A DNA stretch of 28,998 bases from IMG/VR virus record IMGVR_UViG_3300037427_000692, positions 1 through 28,998 of that record. One strand, written 5' to 3'. Below, piece by piece: positions 7,836 to 16,607 of the stretch; within the stretch, counting starts at the first letter, position 1; every line of letters begins with the position of its first letter. The notes under the pieces were generated by a model. That model was not told where the DNA came from and made no database searches. It was given only the letters and a program-made list of their open reading frames with translations. This stretch comes from a virus. A program made the position numbers and the translations under genes.

Positions 7836-9263
7836 TCACTCTCCCCTCAATGCTTTGTTGGCTATGCGGTGAACATCGTCCCACGACATATTAGCCATTT
7901 CCGTAGTATCGGGAATTGTAACTGATGTGGACGAAACACTCTTAGTGAGTGTTTCTCCACTACCGGATGAAACGCGGCTGATGCGGTCATCAAGTGCAAC
8001 AACAGCCTTTTGTAATTCAAGAAGAGGTTTGCGGGAGTCAAACTTTGCTCGCGCTTTCTCATTCTTTGCAATTCGCTGTTCTTTAGATAGGCGGTCTGCG
8101 AAGTAATCTCCGAGAGAGCCTTTGAATTGTTGTTCGACTGATGCCGCCTTATACACTTCGTAAGCGGCTTCAATATCGGATTGAGAAACATTTTCGGGCA
8201 TGATAAAATCTGCCTTAATTACATTCTTATTACCGCTTGGAGCGCTACCCCAATTTTGCTTAGGTCGCTTTGAGGACTCGCCTTCACCTGCTCCTTCAAG
8301 AGAACCTTGTCCTCTATGGTCGTAGCCGGATTGTCCGGGTCCATATCCTTTATTCACGCTATCGAAATGTGCGCGAGCATCTGCAATATCATGTCCGTTG
8401 GACTTTGCAGTTCGCTCAAGCCAATTAAGATAGTCCATTGTTATCATATCATCTGCTTTATTTGTCATGTCATCACCATACATCATGTCTTCATCCTCGT
8501 CATCTTCATCTTCATCATCGTCTCCGAGTCCGAGGTCGAGTTTTGGTTTGTCCTTTTTAGGAGGGAAAGGCGCGTCGTCTCCGCCATCATCATCCATTGA
8601 AGGTGCATCATCACCCATTGGAAAACCTTTGTCGGAGTCTTCATCGTCTTTCTTCTTTTTATCATCGTCTTCTTCATCATCCAATTTCTTGGAGAGTCTT
8701 TCTAATACGCTTTGCAGTTCGCTCATTGGGTCAGTCATAGTATCACCTGTGTCTTCCTTGAGGATGCGAAATTGTGCTTCGGGGTTAATTCCCTTCTCAC
8801 AAATCGTTACCTCATGGAGTTCCATACGACGAATCTCACGGTAATCACCGCGAGTAGCGTCGCTTTTGTTGACGCGCTCAAAGGCTTGACCGCCTATTGA
8901 GAACGACCGAAGGTTGCCCTTTCGGATTTCGGATGCAACTTCGCGAGCCTTTTCGATGTCGCCGCGTAGTTGAATAACAACAAACATGCCGGTATCATCC
9001 ACTTCGGATTTCCAAACACGACCGTTGCTATCTGTGTAAGAAGGGATTACCGTTCCTACTTGAATGTTAGAGTGTGCAAGTTGCACATTGCGGAATGCTT
9101 CTGCTTTCATGAATCCGCCAAATGCGTCTTTCAAAGCGCTACGAGTAATAAGGTCGCCTTGCTTGTCAACCATCTCGACAGAAGCATAGCCCGCTACAAC
9201 CAAATCATCACCGAATCCCTTGAGAACAAGGGGTGAAGTGGGTGAAGGTGCGAGAATTGCCAT
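7836..9263 (-). CDS. HK97-type prohead protease fused to an acidic/helical scaffold-like extension
   Basis: The 475-aa protein begins with a serine-protease domain of the HK97 prohead protease (S78/XkdF-like) type over about residues 15-170: VVAGYASVEMVDKQGDLI, then LAHSN with the likely catalytic His, RSFSIGG with the likely Ser, and ELHEVTICEKGINPEA. It then runs into an Asp/Glu/Lys-rich stretch (about 195-265) and a helical tail ending in MSWDDVHRIANKALRGE. Protease-scaffold fusions are known in HK97-like viruses, and this layout fits one. It would cleave capsid and scaffold during maturation. I prefer the ATG at 9263. A TTG four codons earlier is possible, and neither has a clear Shine-Dalgarno site. 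Confidence 0.85.
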   Translation of the reverse strand: MAILAPSPTSPLVLKGFGDDLVVAGYASVEMVDKQGDLITRSALKDAFGGFMKAEAFRNVQLAHSNIQVGTVIPSYTDSNGRVWKSEVDDTGMFVVIQLRGDIEKAREVASEIRKGNLRSFSIGGQAFERVNKSDATRGDYREIRRMELHEVTICEKGINPEAQFRILKEDTGDTMTDPMSELQSVLERLSKKLDDEEDDDKKKKDDEDSDKGFPMGDDAPSMDDDGGDDAPFPPKKDKPKLDLGLGDDDEDEDDEDEDMMYGDDMTNKADDMITMDYLNWLERTAKSNGHDIADARAHFDSVNKGYGPGQSGYDHRGQGSLEGAGEGESSKRPKQNWGSAPSGNKNVIKADFIMPENVSQSDIEAAYEVYKAASVEQQFKGSLGDYFADRLSKEQRIAKNEKARAKFDSRKPLLELQKAVVALDDRISRVSSGSGETLTKSVSSTSVTIPDTTEMANMSWDDVHRIANKALRGE

Positions 9264-9289
9264 CGACCCGTTCAAGCGCTACAAGTATA

Positions 9290-12200
9290 TCAAACGCGCG
9301 GTTTAGTTATGGTGATATTCCCTTTGTTATCTGTGGTGGCTTCTTCGCCCGCAGTAGTGCGAATAACTTTTGATTTTTTATCAGTTGTAGCGCGCTTCTC
9401 TTTGTATTCGCGTGATGCAGGGTCAAAATCCGGTAGCGTGTCATCATTGATGTTTTCAGTTGGTCCTCGCGGGGATTCAACATCTGCACCTGCATAATCT
9501 ATACCAAGACCCTCAACTCCTGTATGAGTAATCTTTTCTTTTGATATACGCTCTAACATTAATTCAGTCATTTCAAGACCGCGTTTGATAATCTCTTCTT
9601 CTTCGGGCAGTATATGTTTGCGCTTCTTAGTATGACCTGCCGGAACTTCGGGTTTAACTTCTCGATTCTCTTTGTCTTTCTTAAGAAGTATAGTCGCTAT
9701 TGGACTCCAATAAGGTCGCATATCTTCGGATAATTTGATGAAGTAATCTTCTCCATGACCCCATAGAGTCTTTTGAGGTTCAAGCATCCATCCACCTTCT
9801 TCTTCATCGACTTTGTAAATGACTTCATCATCAAGTGATGGGAATAGAATATGAATAGCGCCTTTATTCAATCTAACTTTATGAGGTATTTTAGAATCAT
9901 TTGTCATCATACATAATGTTTCGACGCTATCTGCGGCTTGAGGATGTGCATCTCGGTCAACTCTTGCCGAGCGTATTTTGTAAGTTGGGTTTTCATCCCC
10001 TTGTGATGTTACACCTGTGCAGAAGACAGAAATATATTCCCCTTTATCATATCCTCTCGGCCCTTTAGCGCTACCAACATCCATGTAATGTTCTCCATTT
10101 AATTCAACCGAGCGCGCACCATAATGTTCGGGATGCATAATTGGACCAACACCAATTCTATAATTCATACCTTTACGGTCAAGAATAATAACATCAACTT
10201 TCTTTTCTTTACTCAAAAGAATCCACTTAGGGTGTCGTATTTCACCCCTCATGTATGTAGCAGAAGCATCTCTTAAGAGAATATCGCTTGGTGATTCTTC
10301 GCGTAATAAGTGAATTGCTTCTTCTAATCCCTCATCATCCGCGCGTTTTGTATTATATGGTTCGGGCATTTTGATGTGTTCCGATGATTCAAAGTGTGCG
10401 CGTAAATGTCTTACTCGGTCTTTTGCGGGCATGTTATGCGTCTTCTCATCTGCGGCTTCAAGTAAATCAATAAAATAGAGCATGTCTTCATTAATTACTG
10501 CGTGAACTACGAAGTCCTTATCATTCACTTTACCCATCTCATCATCTATATCATCGGTTAACTCGACCAACTTCATGTCTGCATTATATGCTTTGACGCG
10601 CTTACCTTTCTTTTGAAGTATAATTGGTTCTCCTTGAGGAATATGCGACGCTATCCAATCGCCGCTAAACCCGCGTAAGTGTTTCAAATCGCTATAATCA
10701 AAGATTCTATGCATTGATTTTACAGGAACGGGGCGACCATCTTTTTTGAAAAATAATGTATCATCTGTAAGAGAATCAAGTATTTCGCCATCCGACAGTA
10801 GCATTTGTTGACCCGACCCCATACCGGAAAAGACAGGAAAGTTACTATTAACGCTTTGCCCCGGAATGCCGGATGGTTGCATAGCGACAGGTGGGAATTG
10901 CGTATTATCTGCTGATGTATCATATGGTGGTAATTCGGGGTGGAAATCTCTAAGCGCGTAAGGGTCCATACTCCCTCTCATCTTCAATTCTCCTTGATGA
11001 TAATCACCTTTATCATCGTGCAGAATGAGTCGATTTTGATTTATTGCATGTGTTGCTATTCTATGTGATGGGCGAATAATATGACCTAATTTTCTATTTG
11101 CTAACGAGCATGTGTGAATAGCCGGTAATTGAACTTCATTAATACCTAAACCACCTGTCCCAACAGGTTCGGATTGTGTGTTGATTTTCCCCGCCGCGTT
11201 TTTTATTCCTTTAACATCACCTTTCAAACGCTCAATGAAGTTACCCATTCTATCTGTAAGATTTGAAAATCCTTTATCACTCCCCTTACCCATTTTAGGT
11301 AACGGTGCTGTTTCGCGAGGAACCGCTTCGATAGCATTAGCGCTACCTTTAGAATGTCGGAGTAATGTATGATACACTCCATTAAGCGCTTTTATTTCAG
11401 CATACATTGAATAATCCGGCTTAGTTCCCTCACCTTTTCTTCTTATTCCTGCACCACCACTCATTAAAGGAGTATCTTCGTCCAATCCTGCTTCATGATG
11501 ATGCCCTCCTTTAGACGCTTTGTAATCATACACAGAACCGTAAAAATCACCATCATCGCGGCTTGTGCCGCGACCTTGACCGAAACCAACTAAAGATTGC
11601 GGAGGCATTATCCTCATTAGATTTTCACCACCTACTTCATTTTCTTTCCCTTCATCATCTTTGATTGTTCTTTTAGCGCTATGAGGTATATATCGAGCAT
11701 GTAATACATCTGCAAAGTCTTGAGTTGTAGCGCCTTGTGGTAAGACTTTATTAATTTCATCAAAGATTTTATTAACCAATTCATTTTTTTCATGAGGTGG
11801 GTAATGCACTGAATCCAATTCACCATTAACATATTTTTGAAGCATATTCATGACTGATTTATCTTCACCTAATTCGATATTACGCTTGATATTACCTGCT
11901 TGGTAAGTTTGCCTCATGATTGGACTTGTAACATCTTTTGTTATTCTTTTAATTTCATCTTCGATAGCGTTATCGCTCATCCCCTTATCTTTGAAATGAG
12001 CCTGTAATATCTCCATTACAGGTTTTCCTGTTTCGCGCGAACAGTTAACTTTAGCATTTTGAATCCAATTCTTTCTTTGTTCGGGATTAAGTGTTCGCAT
12101 CCATGTTTCACATAAATGCGCGAGCATCTTTGTATCAGCCCACGCTTGATTAGCAAGTTTTGGTGTGTGAGTTTGAAACAATTCGGGGTTAGCCCATTTC

Positions 12201-15200
12201 AGTATAGGTTTCATAATTTGACTTGCCGCTACTGATTGCTCATGCATCATTTGTGCATCTTCTAAGTATTTTTTACGAATCTCATGTTCTGTTATAGGAG
12301 GTAATTCTCCAACTTCATCAATAACATATTGTTTCTGTTGAGTTGCTAACATTTCAAAATTAACAGCGTTAACCGTTGAACCATCTCTATATGCTTCTCG
12401 CGCTAAATCGCGATATTTTTCTAAAGCGTCTTGATAATGCGATTGCGGGTCATAGGCGATGATGTATTGCTTTCCGTCCCCGTAATAACCTGTGAAGTTT
12501 GAATCTTGTTTAATACTGCGCTTCAACTTGTTTCTTTCACTTGGTCCTAATTCGCTAAACATCGAACCATTGGACTCTTGATGAAATGATTTGCCGGTAT
12601 CATCCGGTGCTGTTAATTGATGAACTAATTCTCTTCGGTCTGTGATATTATCTCTTAAAGTTGTAGGTAATCGCAAAATGCCACCATCTTCATATTTTTT
12701 AATAGCCTCTTCATACTCGTCTTTATCATAGACCGCTATTTTCGCATCAAAATCCCCACCAAGCATTTCATTTTGATATAGCGTTCCCGCGCCTTCACCC
12801 CTACCTAATGGGTCGCGATGCTTGCTTGTATATACTGTCTTAGGTATAGTTTGTTTTTGATTATGCGTATTATGGTCTTCTTCGCTATAATTATCAATAC
12901 CGTGATGTGCTTGAAACAACAAAGTGTGTATCATGAGCATACGGTTATATGCTTCATCTTGATTGATTAAGGAGGAATGAAGACTTTGTTTCTTTGTTCC
13001 GATTATACCTTTACTTGGGCTGTGTCTTTCAATTCCTTTTATATCGCGACCAAATGTTGAATCTCCAACCCGTCTTAGCGTTTCACCATCTGCACTTCTT
13101 TTAGACCGACTTCTTGATACACCACCTATGTTATCCGATTGAAGTCGCGCATCTCTCATTGATAAAATAGAATCGAGAGGTCGATTTTCATTTTCTATAT
13201 TTCTTATCCAATGATGGTTAAAATCTGCTGAATAATGATGAGGGTTTCTTTCACTTTCAAGTTTATTCGCATGCGTTAACAAAGGTGTAATGAAACCGGA
13301 ATGACCCGCCGTAACAGGCGATGTTGTTGCTTGATACCCTCCAAGATATTGGTCAAGAGTCATACCTTCGGGTAATTTATCAAGCATGTATTCTTTTTCA
13401 CTGACATCTTCTGCTTGGCGCGCTCCAACATTTGTTGAGTATTCGCCACGACCTTGAACGCCTTGAACGAACTCAACTTCAACAGCATTTCCATCATTGA
13501 ATTGTTGAAGCATTTGCTCTTTAGCATCTTCTCCCATATTGGCATTTCTCATAGCGCTCTCTAAATCTAACTTTATTCTTGCATGTGCAGGGTCGTCGGT
13601 GTCTGCTTGGAATCTTTCATTATACTTCTTTTCGGATAATTTTTTACCCCTTGCTGATTGGTATGTATTCTTAACTGATGGTAATACTCTTTCTCTTTCT
13701 TCACCACCACTTAGAATTGGCTCTTCACGATGAACAAAGACAGAAGGGAATGCGCCATACACTAAGTCATCCCAATGCGAAAACTCTTCACCCATAGCGC
13801 CTTCTGTGCCACCGATTGCCTGTTGCATATAATAAAGAGGGGTTTTATCCATTTCCGGCATACCCTCTAAAGGGTTAAAGAAATGCTCTTTAAGTTTGAA
13901 AAGATGTTTGACATTTCGTAAAAAGTCCATATCATCTGCTGTTGCACTCTTCTCACCATATAGTTGAGCAAATTGAGTCATGACTGTTTTCAAATCACTC
14001 TCATTTAATTTTTTATGATAATCGGGTGTAAATGGGCTACCATCACCATCACCAACAAGGTCAAGTAATGTGTCTCCACTTTCATTATTAACAGGAATGC
14101 GCGAAAGAACTTCGTTTTGTTCTTCTCGCGTAATGCCTAATTCAGCAATATACCTAATCACCTTTTCCGGTGTCATATCTTCATTCTTCTTACCACTCAT
14201 CAATAATTTCTTTTTGACATCCTTATTCTGCATCATTTCTATTTGACCTTTCGTTCGCCCCTTCGCGCCCGCCGGTAAGGAATTATAACCCGATGTTCCG
14301 GCATTACCGGAATAAATAGCATGGAGGGCATGTGCGAAAGTTGAACAATGTCTTGTTAAGAATCCTCTTGCATTATGCCCTAAAATCCTATCAATTTCTT
14401 TATCATTGAAGCGCGGGTTGCTTATATTGTAATCTTCATCATCAATATGTCCTGCACCGTCTAAGAACCATTCTGTGAACTTCAAACCATCTTCATAATC
14501 TATGAGAGGAATACCAAAATAAAGAGGGAAAAATCCTGCGCGATATTTATTGCTATCTCTCGATTCACTCTTCGCTTTTAGATTCTTAGTATTCTTATTA
14601 GATATTATACCGCCCTCATCATATAAATTATCCCAAATGTAATCATCGGGAACTCCGCGCAACTCCCATATCTTGTGTTGAAAGAAATGATTCTTAAGAG
14701 AAGTGTTTTGCAAAATCTCATGAGCGCCCTCTTCATCTATTCCTTTTCTATCCATGTATCGCTTTATCCTTTCGGGGTCAATTGTTAACGATGTGAACTT
14801 TTCTTTGAACTTATCTCGGTATTTAATAAAATTATCAATAAACTGCTTATCATAAGAAGCCTCATTTGCAGAATTAGACCATTTACCCATGTTTTGAGAT
14901 TGCGCCAATCTATGATTAATCCCCATATCAGTCATCGCTTTATCCATAAGTATGCGCGTAGGTGTGCCATCTTGACTTGAATTGAATACCGCGTTAATGA
15001 ATTGAGTCATTATAGGAGATGATGAGTTCGCTGATGGAAAAGAAGATTGAGAGTGAAACCAATTCATATGTCGTGTAGGGTGGTCTTCGGAATCAAACTC
15101 GTTATCTTTACCCGGCATTGTTGGCATTTGCCATGACCAAAAACGCTGACATAACTCTCTTCTGCGTTTGGGATTAGGGTTATCTCCATTAGGAGCGCAA

Positions 15201-15529
15201 TCATGCCAATCATCAAAGTCAAACATCGGTATTGCAACTTTAGGGTGTTTTTTACCCTGTTGCTGATATTGAGTAGTTCTATTAGAAATGATATTGGCTT
15301 GTTCTCTTCGCGGTAATGTTTTATCCGCGACTGTTACAATTTTAGCCTTTGCTAAATACCTTTCAATATCATGAATGAATAACGGAACATAATGATTATG
15401 ATTTTCTAAATTATTAGCGCTAAACATCACATCTGCGGCTTCGTTTAACGCAGGTAATCCTTCAAAATATGATTTGAGGAAAAGGTCTATTGTGCGCGTA
15501 TGGTATTGTGTTGCATTGTCTTTTGACAC
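9290..15529 (-). CDS. Giant 2079-aa virion-region protein with DNA-ligase-like C-terminal domain
   Basis: This is the largest gene in the window. Residues 1 to about 1600 are hydrophilic, rich in Asn, His, Lys and Asp, mostly helical in appearance, and unrecognised. Residues about 1606-1872 resemble an ATP-dependent DNA ligase core. LRGFSGDWIASHIPQGEP leads into QKKGKRVKAYN at the place of motif I, DMLYFIDLLEA fits motif III, DILLRDASATYMRGE with a following HPKW fits motifs IV-V, and an OB-fold-like part follows (GEHYMDVGSAKGPRGY, KIRSARV, HPQAADS). Key residues look degraded, so ligation is doubtful. The tail is charged. The GTG start has GAGGTGGTGATT before it. The place between portal and protease suggests an injected or internal head protein. 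Confidence 0.6.
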   Translation of the reverse strand: MSKDNATQYHTRTIDLFLKSYFEGLPALNEAADVMFSANNLENHNHYVPLFIHDIERYLAKAKIVTVADKTLPRREQANIISNRTTQYQQQGKKHPKVAIPMFDFDDWHDCAPNGDNPNPKRRRELCQRFWSWQMPTMPGKDNEFDSEDHPTRHMNWFHSQSSFPSANSSSPIMTQFINAVFNSSQDGTPTRILMDKAMTDMGINHRLAQSQNMGKWSNSANEASYDKQFIDNFIKYRDKFKEKFTSLTIDPERIKRYMDRKGIDEEGAHEILQNTSLKNHFFQHKIWELRGVPDDYIWDNLYDEGGIISNKNTKNLKAKSESRDSNKYRAGFFPLYFGIPLIDYEDGLKFTEWFLDGAGHIDDEDYNISNPRFNDKEIDRILGHNARGFLTRHCSTFAHALHAIYSGNAGTSGYNSLPAGAKGRTKGQIEMMQNKDVKKKLLMSGKKNEDMTPEKVIRYIAELGITREEQNEVLSRIPVNNESGDTLLDLVGDGDGSPFTPDYHKKLNESDLKTVMTQFAQLYGEKSATADDMDFLRNVKHLFKLKEHFFNPLEGMPEMDKTPLYYMQQAIGGTEGAMGEEFSHWDDLVYGAFPSVFVHREEPILSGGEERERVLPSVKNTYQSARGKKLSEKKYNERFQADTDDPAHARIKLDLESAMRNANMGEDAKEQMLQQFNDGNAVEVEFVQGVQGRGEYSTNVGARQAEDVSEKEYMLDKLPEGMTLDQYLGGYQATTSPVTAGHSGFITPLLTHANKLESERNPHHYSADFNHHWIRNIENENRPLDSILSMRDARLQSDNIGGVSRSRSKRSADGETLRRVGDSTFGRDIKGIERHSPSKGIIGTKKQSLHSSLINQDEAYNRMLMIHTLLFQAHHGIDNYSEEDHNTHNQKQTIPKTVYTSKHRDPLGRGEGAGTLYQNEMLGGDFDAKIAVYDKDEYEEAIKKYEDGGILRLPTTLRDNITDRRELVHQLTAPDDTGKSFHQESNGSMFSELGPSERNKLKRSIKQDSNFTGYYGDGKQYIIAYDPQSHYQDALEKYRDLAREAYRDGSTVNAVNFEMLATQQKQYVIDEVGELPPITEHEIRKKYLEDAQMMHEQSVAASQIMKPILKWANPELFQTHTPKLANQAWADTKMLAHLCETWMRTLNPEQRKNWIQNAKVNCSRETGKPVMEILQAHFKDKGMSDNAIEDEIKRITKDVTSPIMRQTYQAGNIKRNIELGEDKSVMNMLQKYVNGELDSVHYPPHEKNELVNKIFDEINKVLPQGATTQDFADVLHARYIPHSAKRTIKDDEGKENEVGGENLMRIMPPQSLVGFGQGRGTSRDDGDFYGSVYDYKASKGGHHHEAGLDEDTPLMSGGAGIRRKGEGTKPDYSMYAEIKALNGVYHTLLRHSKGSANAIEAVPRETAPLPKMGKGSDKGFSNLTDRMGNFIERLKGDVKGIKNAAGKINTQSEPVGTGGLGINEVQLPAIHTCSLANRKLGHIIRPSHRIATHAINQNRLILHDDKGDYHQGELKMRGSMDPYALRDFHPELPPYDTSADNTQFPPVAMQPSGIPGQSVNSNFPVFSGMGSGQQMLLSDGEILDSLTDDTLFFKKDGRPVPVKSMHRIFDYSDLKHLRGFSGDWIASHIPQGEPIILQKKGKRVKAYNADMKLVELTDDIDDEMGKVNDKDFVVHAVINEDMLYFIDLLEAADEKTHNMPAKDRVRHLRAHFESSEHIKMPEPYNTKRADDEGLEEAIHLLREESPSDILLRDASATYMRGEIRHPKWILLSKEKKVDVIILDRKGMNYRIGVGPIMHPEHYGARSVELNGEHYMDVGSAKGPRGYDKGEYISVFCTGVTSQGDENPTYKIRSARVDRDAHPQAADSVETLCMMTNDSKIPHKVRLNKGAIHILFPSLDDEVIYKVDEEEGGWMLEPQKTLWGHGEDYFIKLSEDMRPYWSPIATILLKKDKENREVKPEVPAGHTKKRKHILPEEEEIIKRGLEMTELMLERISKEKITHTGVEGLGIDYAGADVESPRGPTENINDDTLPDFDPASREYKEKRATTDKKSKVIRTTAGEEATTDNKGNITITKPRV
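9914..10714 (-). other. Degenerate DNA-ligase-like domain (nucleotidyltransferase plus OB fold)
   Basis: This covers residues 1606-1872 of the 2079-aa protein. The order of ligase motifs is kept, but the expected K-x-D-G of motif I appears as Q-K-K-G (1639-1642), so both the nucleophilic lysine and the aspartate seem replaced. Motif IV's E-G appears as S-D (about 1748-1749), and motif V lacks the usual W-x-K-x-K lysines after W1769. The OB-like part follows directly. I read it as a non-catalytic relative of ligases. The match is by eye and needs a profile search. Confidence 0.55.
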
Positions 15530-15531
15530 AC

Positions 15532-15543
15532 AATCACCACCTC
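15532..15543 (-). promoter_or_regulatory. Shine-Dalgarno site setting a GTG start of the giant gene
   Basis: GAGGTGGTGATT on the minus strand ends two bases before the GTG at 15529. Two overlapping matches to the 16S tail (GAGGTG and GGTGAT) are present. The site overlaps the stop region of the upstream 112-aa gene, which fits close coupling. Confidence 0.6.
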
Positions 15544-15880
15544 AATAAAAGTCTGTTAGATTAAACGCACTTTTCGGACTCTTATCGGGTTCGCCACCTG
15601 CATCATTTTCATGAGCAGACAAAGCATCATCATGAGCAGAATGTTGCTTAGACTCTAAATTGATTTCTTCTTTCTTAGGTTCAGTTCTCTTAACATCTTC
15701 AACTTCTATCAGTTGTTGGTTAGTATGATATTGACCCGGCCTTACCTTTTCAACACCGCGAACGCTTTCAAACGCATCAGCATTCTTAGAACCAAACTTA
15801 CCTTCAACCTTCTTTGCTTCTTTGAGAACTGCTTCTAAATCGGGCGCGTGTTCACCTGCTTCAACTTTCATTGGTTTCAT
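15542..15880 (-). CDS. Small charged protein, function unknown
   Basis: This 112-aa protein is strongly hydrophilic, Glu/Lys/Asp/His-rich, and begins MKPMKVEAGEHAPDLEAVLKE. A helix at about residues 14-30 is followed by mostly disordered-looking sequence with EVEDVKRTEPKKEEINLES, and the chain ends with a hydrophobic FNLTDFY. The ATG overlaps the stop of the upstream gene by four bases (ATGA), with AGGAG upstream. The setting between portal and the giant protein suggests a virion or scaffold-associated protein. No family is recognised. Confidence 0.55.
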   Translation of the reverse strand: MKPMKVEAGEHAPDLEAVLKEAKKVEGKFGSKNADAFESVRGVEKVRPGQYHTNQQLIEVEDVKRTEPKKEEINLESKQHSAHDDALSAHENDAGGEPDKSPKSAFNLTDFY

Positions 15881-16224
15881 TGGTCCACTCTCCTACCTTC
15901 GTTATGCGCGGCTGTGTTAGCCATCATGTGAATATCCTCCCAAGACATTTCGTGCCATTCTTCATTTGTTGAAGGCATCGGAACACCCATCGCTTCGCTC
16001 ATTTCTTTAGAGGCTTTGGAAATAACTTCATCTCGTTCTCCACGAAGCGGGTCGCCCCATACATCTTCACTTGCAGGAGTTATGGCTTTAACGAAACCGG
16101 ACTTGCGAAGCATGGTTTGGGGATTAGATACTTGCTTTCGCAACATACCTAACTCGGCATCCATCGCCTCCATTTTACCAATAAGTGCTTTCATTAACAC
16201 CATTGCGTCGGCTTCTTGAGACAA
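15877..16224 (-). CDS. Small scaffold-like protein ending in the D-[IV]-H motif (TTG start)
   Basis: The 115-aa product begins MSQEADAMVLMKALIGKME and forms a likely N-terminal coiled coil (residues 1-33). It has a MLRKSGFVKAITP linker and a C-terminal MSWEDIHMMANTAAHNEG that closely matches the end of the protease extension. It starts at TTG (16224), two codons after the upstream stop, with AGGTGTGAT nearby. No in-frame ATG serves better until residue 8. The coiled coil plus the shared C-terminal helix is what one would expect of a small scaffolding or capsid-binding protein, which is inference. Confidence 0.6.
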   Translation of the reverse strand: MSQEADAMVLMKALIGKMEAMDAELGMLRKQVSNPQTMLRKSGFVKAITPASEDVWGDPLRGERDEVISKASKEMSEAMGVPMPSTNEEWHEMSWEDIHMMANTAAHNEGRRVDQ

Positions 16225-16227
16225 GTA

Positions 16228-16569
16228 TCACACCTGCCCTTGCTTCTTGAAAACGCCACCAATTCTATCCGGGCCAACATAGCCCAAAGGTCGCGATTCT
16301 CCTTTAGCAATGACATTTTCGATACTGTTGAACTGCATTACAGGAACACCGCCCGCGTATCGGTCATTGATACCTGTAATCTTAACTTCGGTTTGAGATT
16401 TGTAAATAGCGGTAACATCATCAGCAAGGAAATCACTTGTTGTTTGGATGCTTCGCAAAAACTGTTCTGCTGATACAAGGTCGTTATTAGATAGCGCTAC
16501 TTTGAACTCGGCCATTGCCGTTTCTAACTTGCGCACCATAGGGTCCATCTTATTGAGAAGGTCGCTCAT
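16228..16569 (-). CDS. Small virion-region protein, function unknown
   Basis: The 113-aa protein has an N-terminal amphipathic helix region (DPMVRKLETAMAEFKVAL and AEQFLRSIQTTSDFLADD) and a beta-rich C-terminal half (SQTEVKITGINDRY...GVPVMQF...GYVGPDRIGG). It lies just after the portal gene and starts at ATG 16569 without a convincing Shine-Dalgarno sequence. The nearest G-rich stretch is about 15-20 bases away. It is possibly a portal-associated or head protein. No family is recognised. Confidence 0.55.
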   Translation of the reverse strand: MSDLLNKMDPMVRKLETAMAEFKVALSNNDLVSAEQFLRSIQTTSDFLADDVTAIYKSQTEVKITGINDRYAGGVPVMQFNSIENVIAKGESRPLGYVGPDRIGGVFKKQGQV

Positions 16570-16607
16570 GGACTAAGCCATTACCGCGCAACCTTTGAAT
16601 GTATCGC

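Noticed and set aside
6673-7884. Longer start of the capsid gene at 7884
   Set aside because: It would run 49 bases into the protease gene. The ATG at 7830 has a GAGGGGAG site directly upstream.
8467-8844. Serine-rich plus-strand frame of 125 aa
   Set aside because: It is the antisense of the Asp/Glu-rich codons in the protease extension. Composition and lack of a ribosome site show it is a shadow.
9285-9294. TATA-like TTTGATATAC upstream of the protease start
   Set aside because: It is the right distance (about 25 bases) for a leaderless archaeal transcript, but it overlaps the stop region of the giant gene and is a single weak AT-rich match. Not enough to call a promoter.
16570-16607. Promoter or terminator in the gap after the portal gene
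   Set aside because: The 38 bases show no clear hairpin with a T-run and no convincing promoter box.
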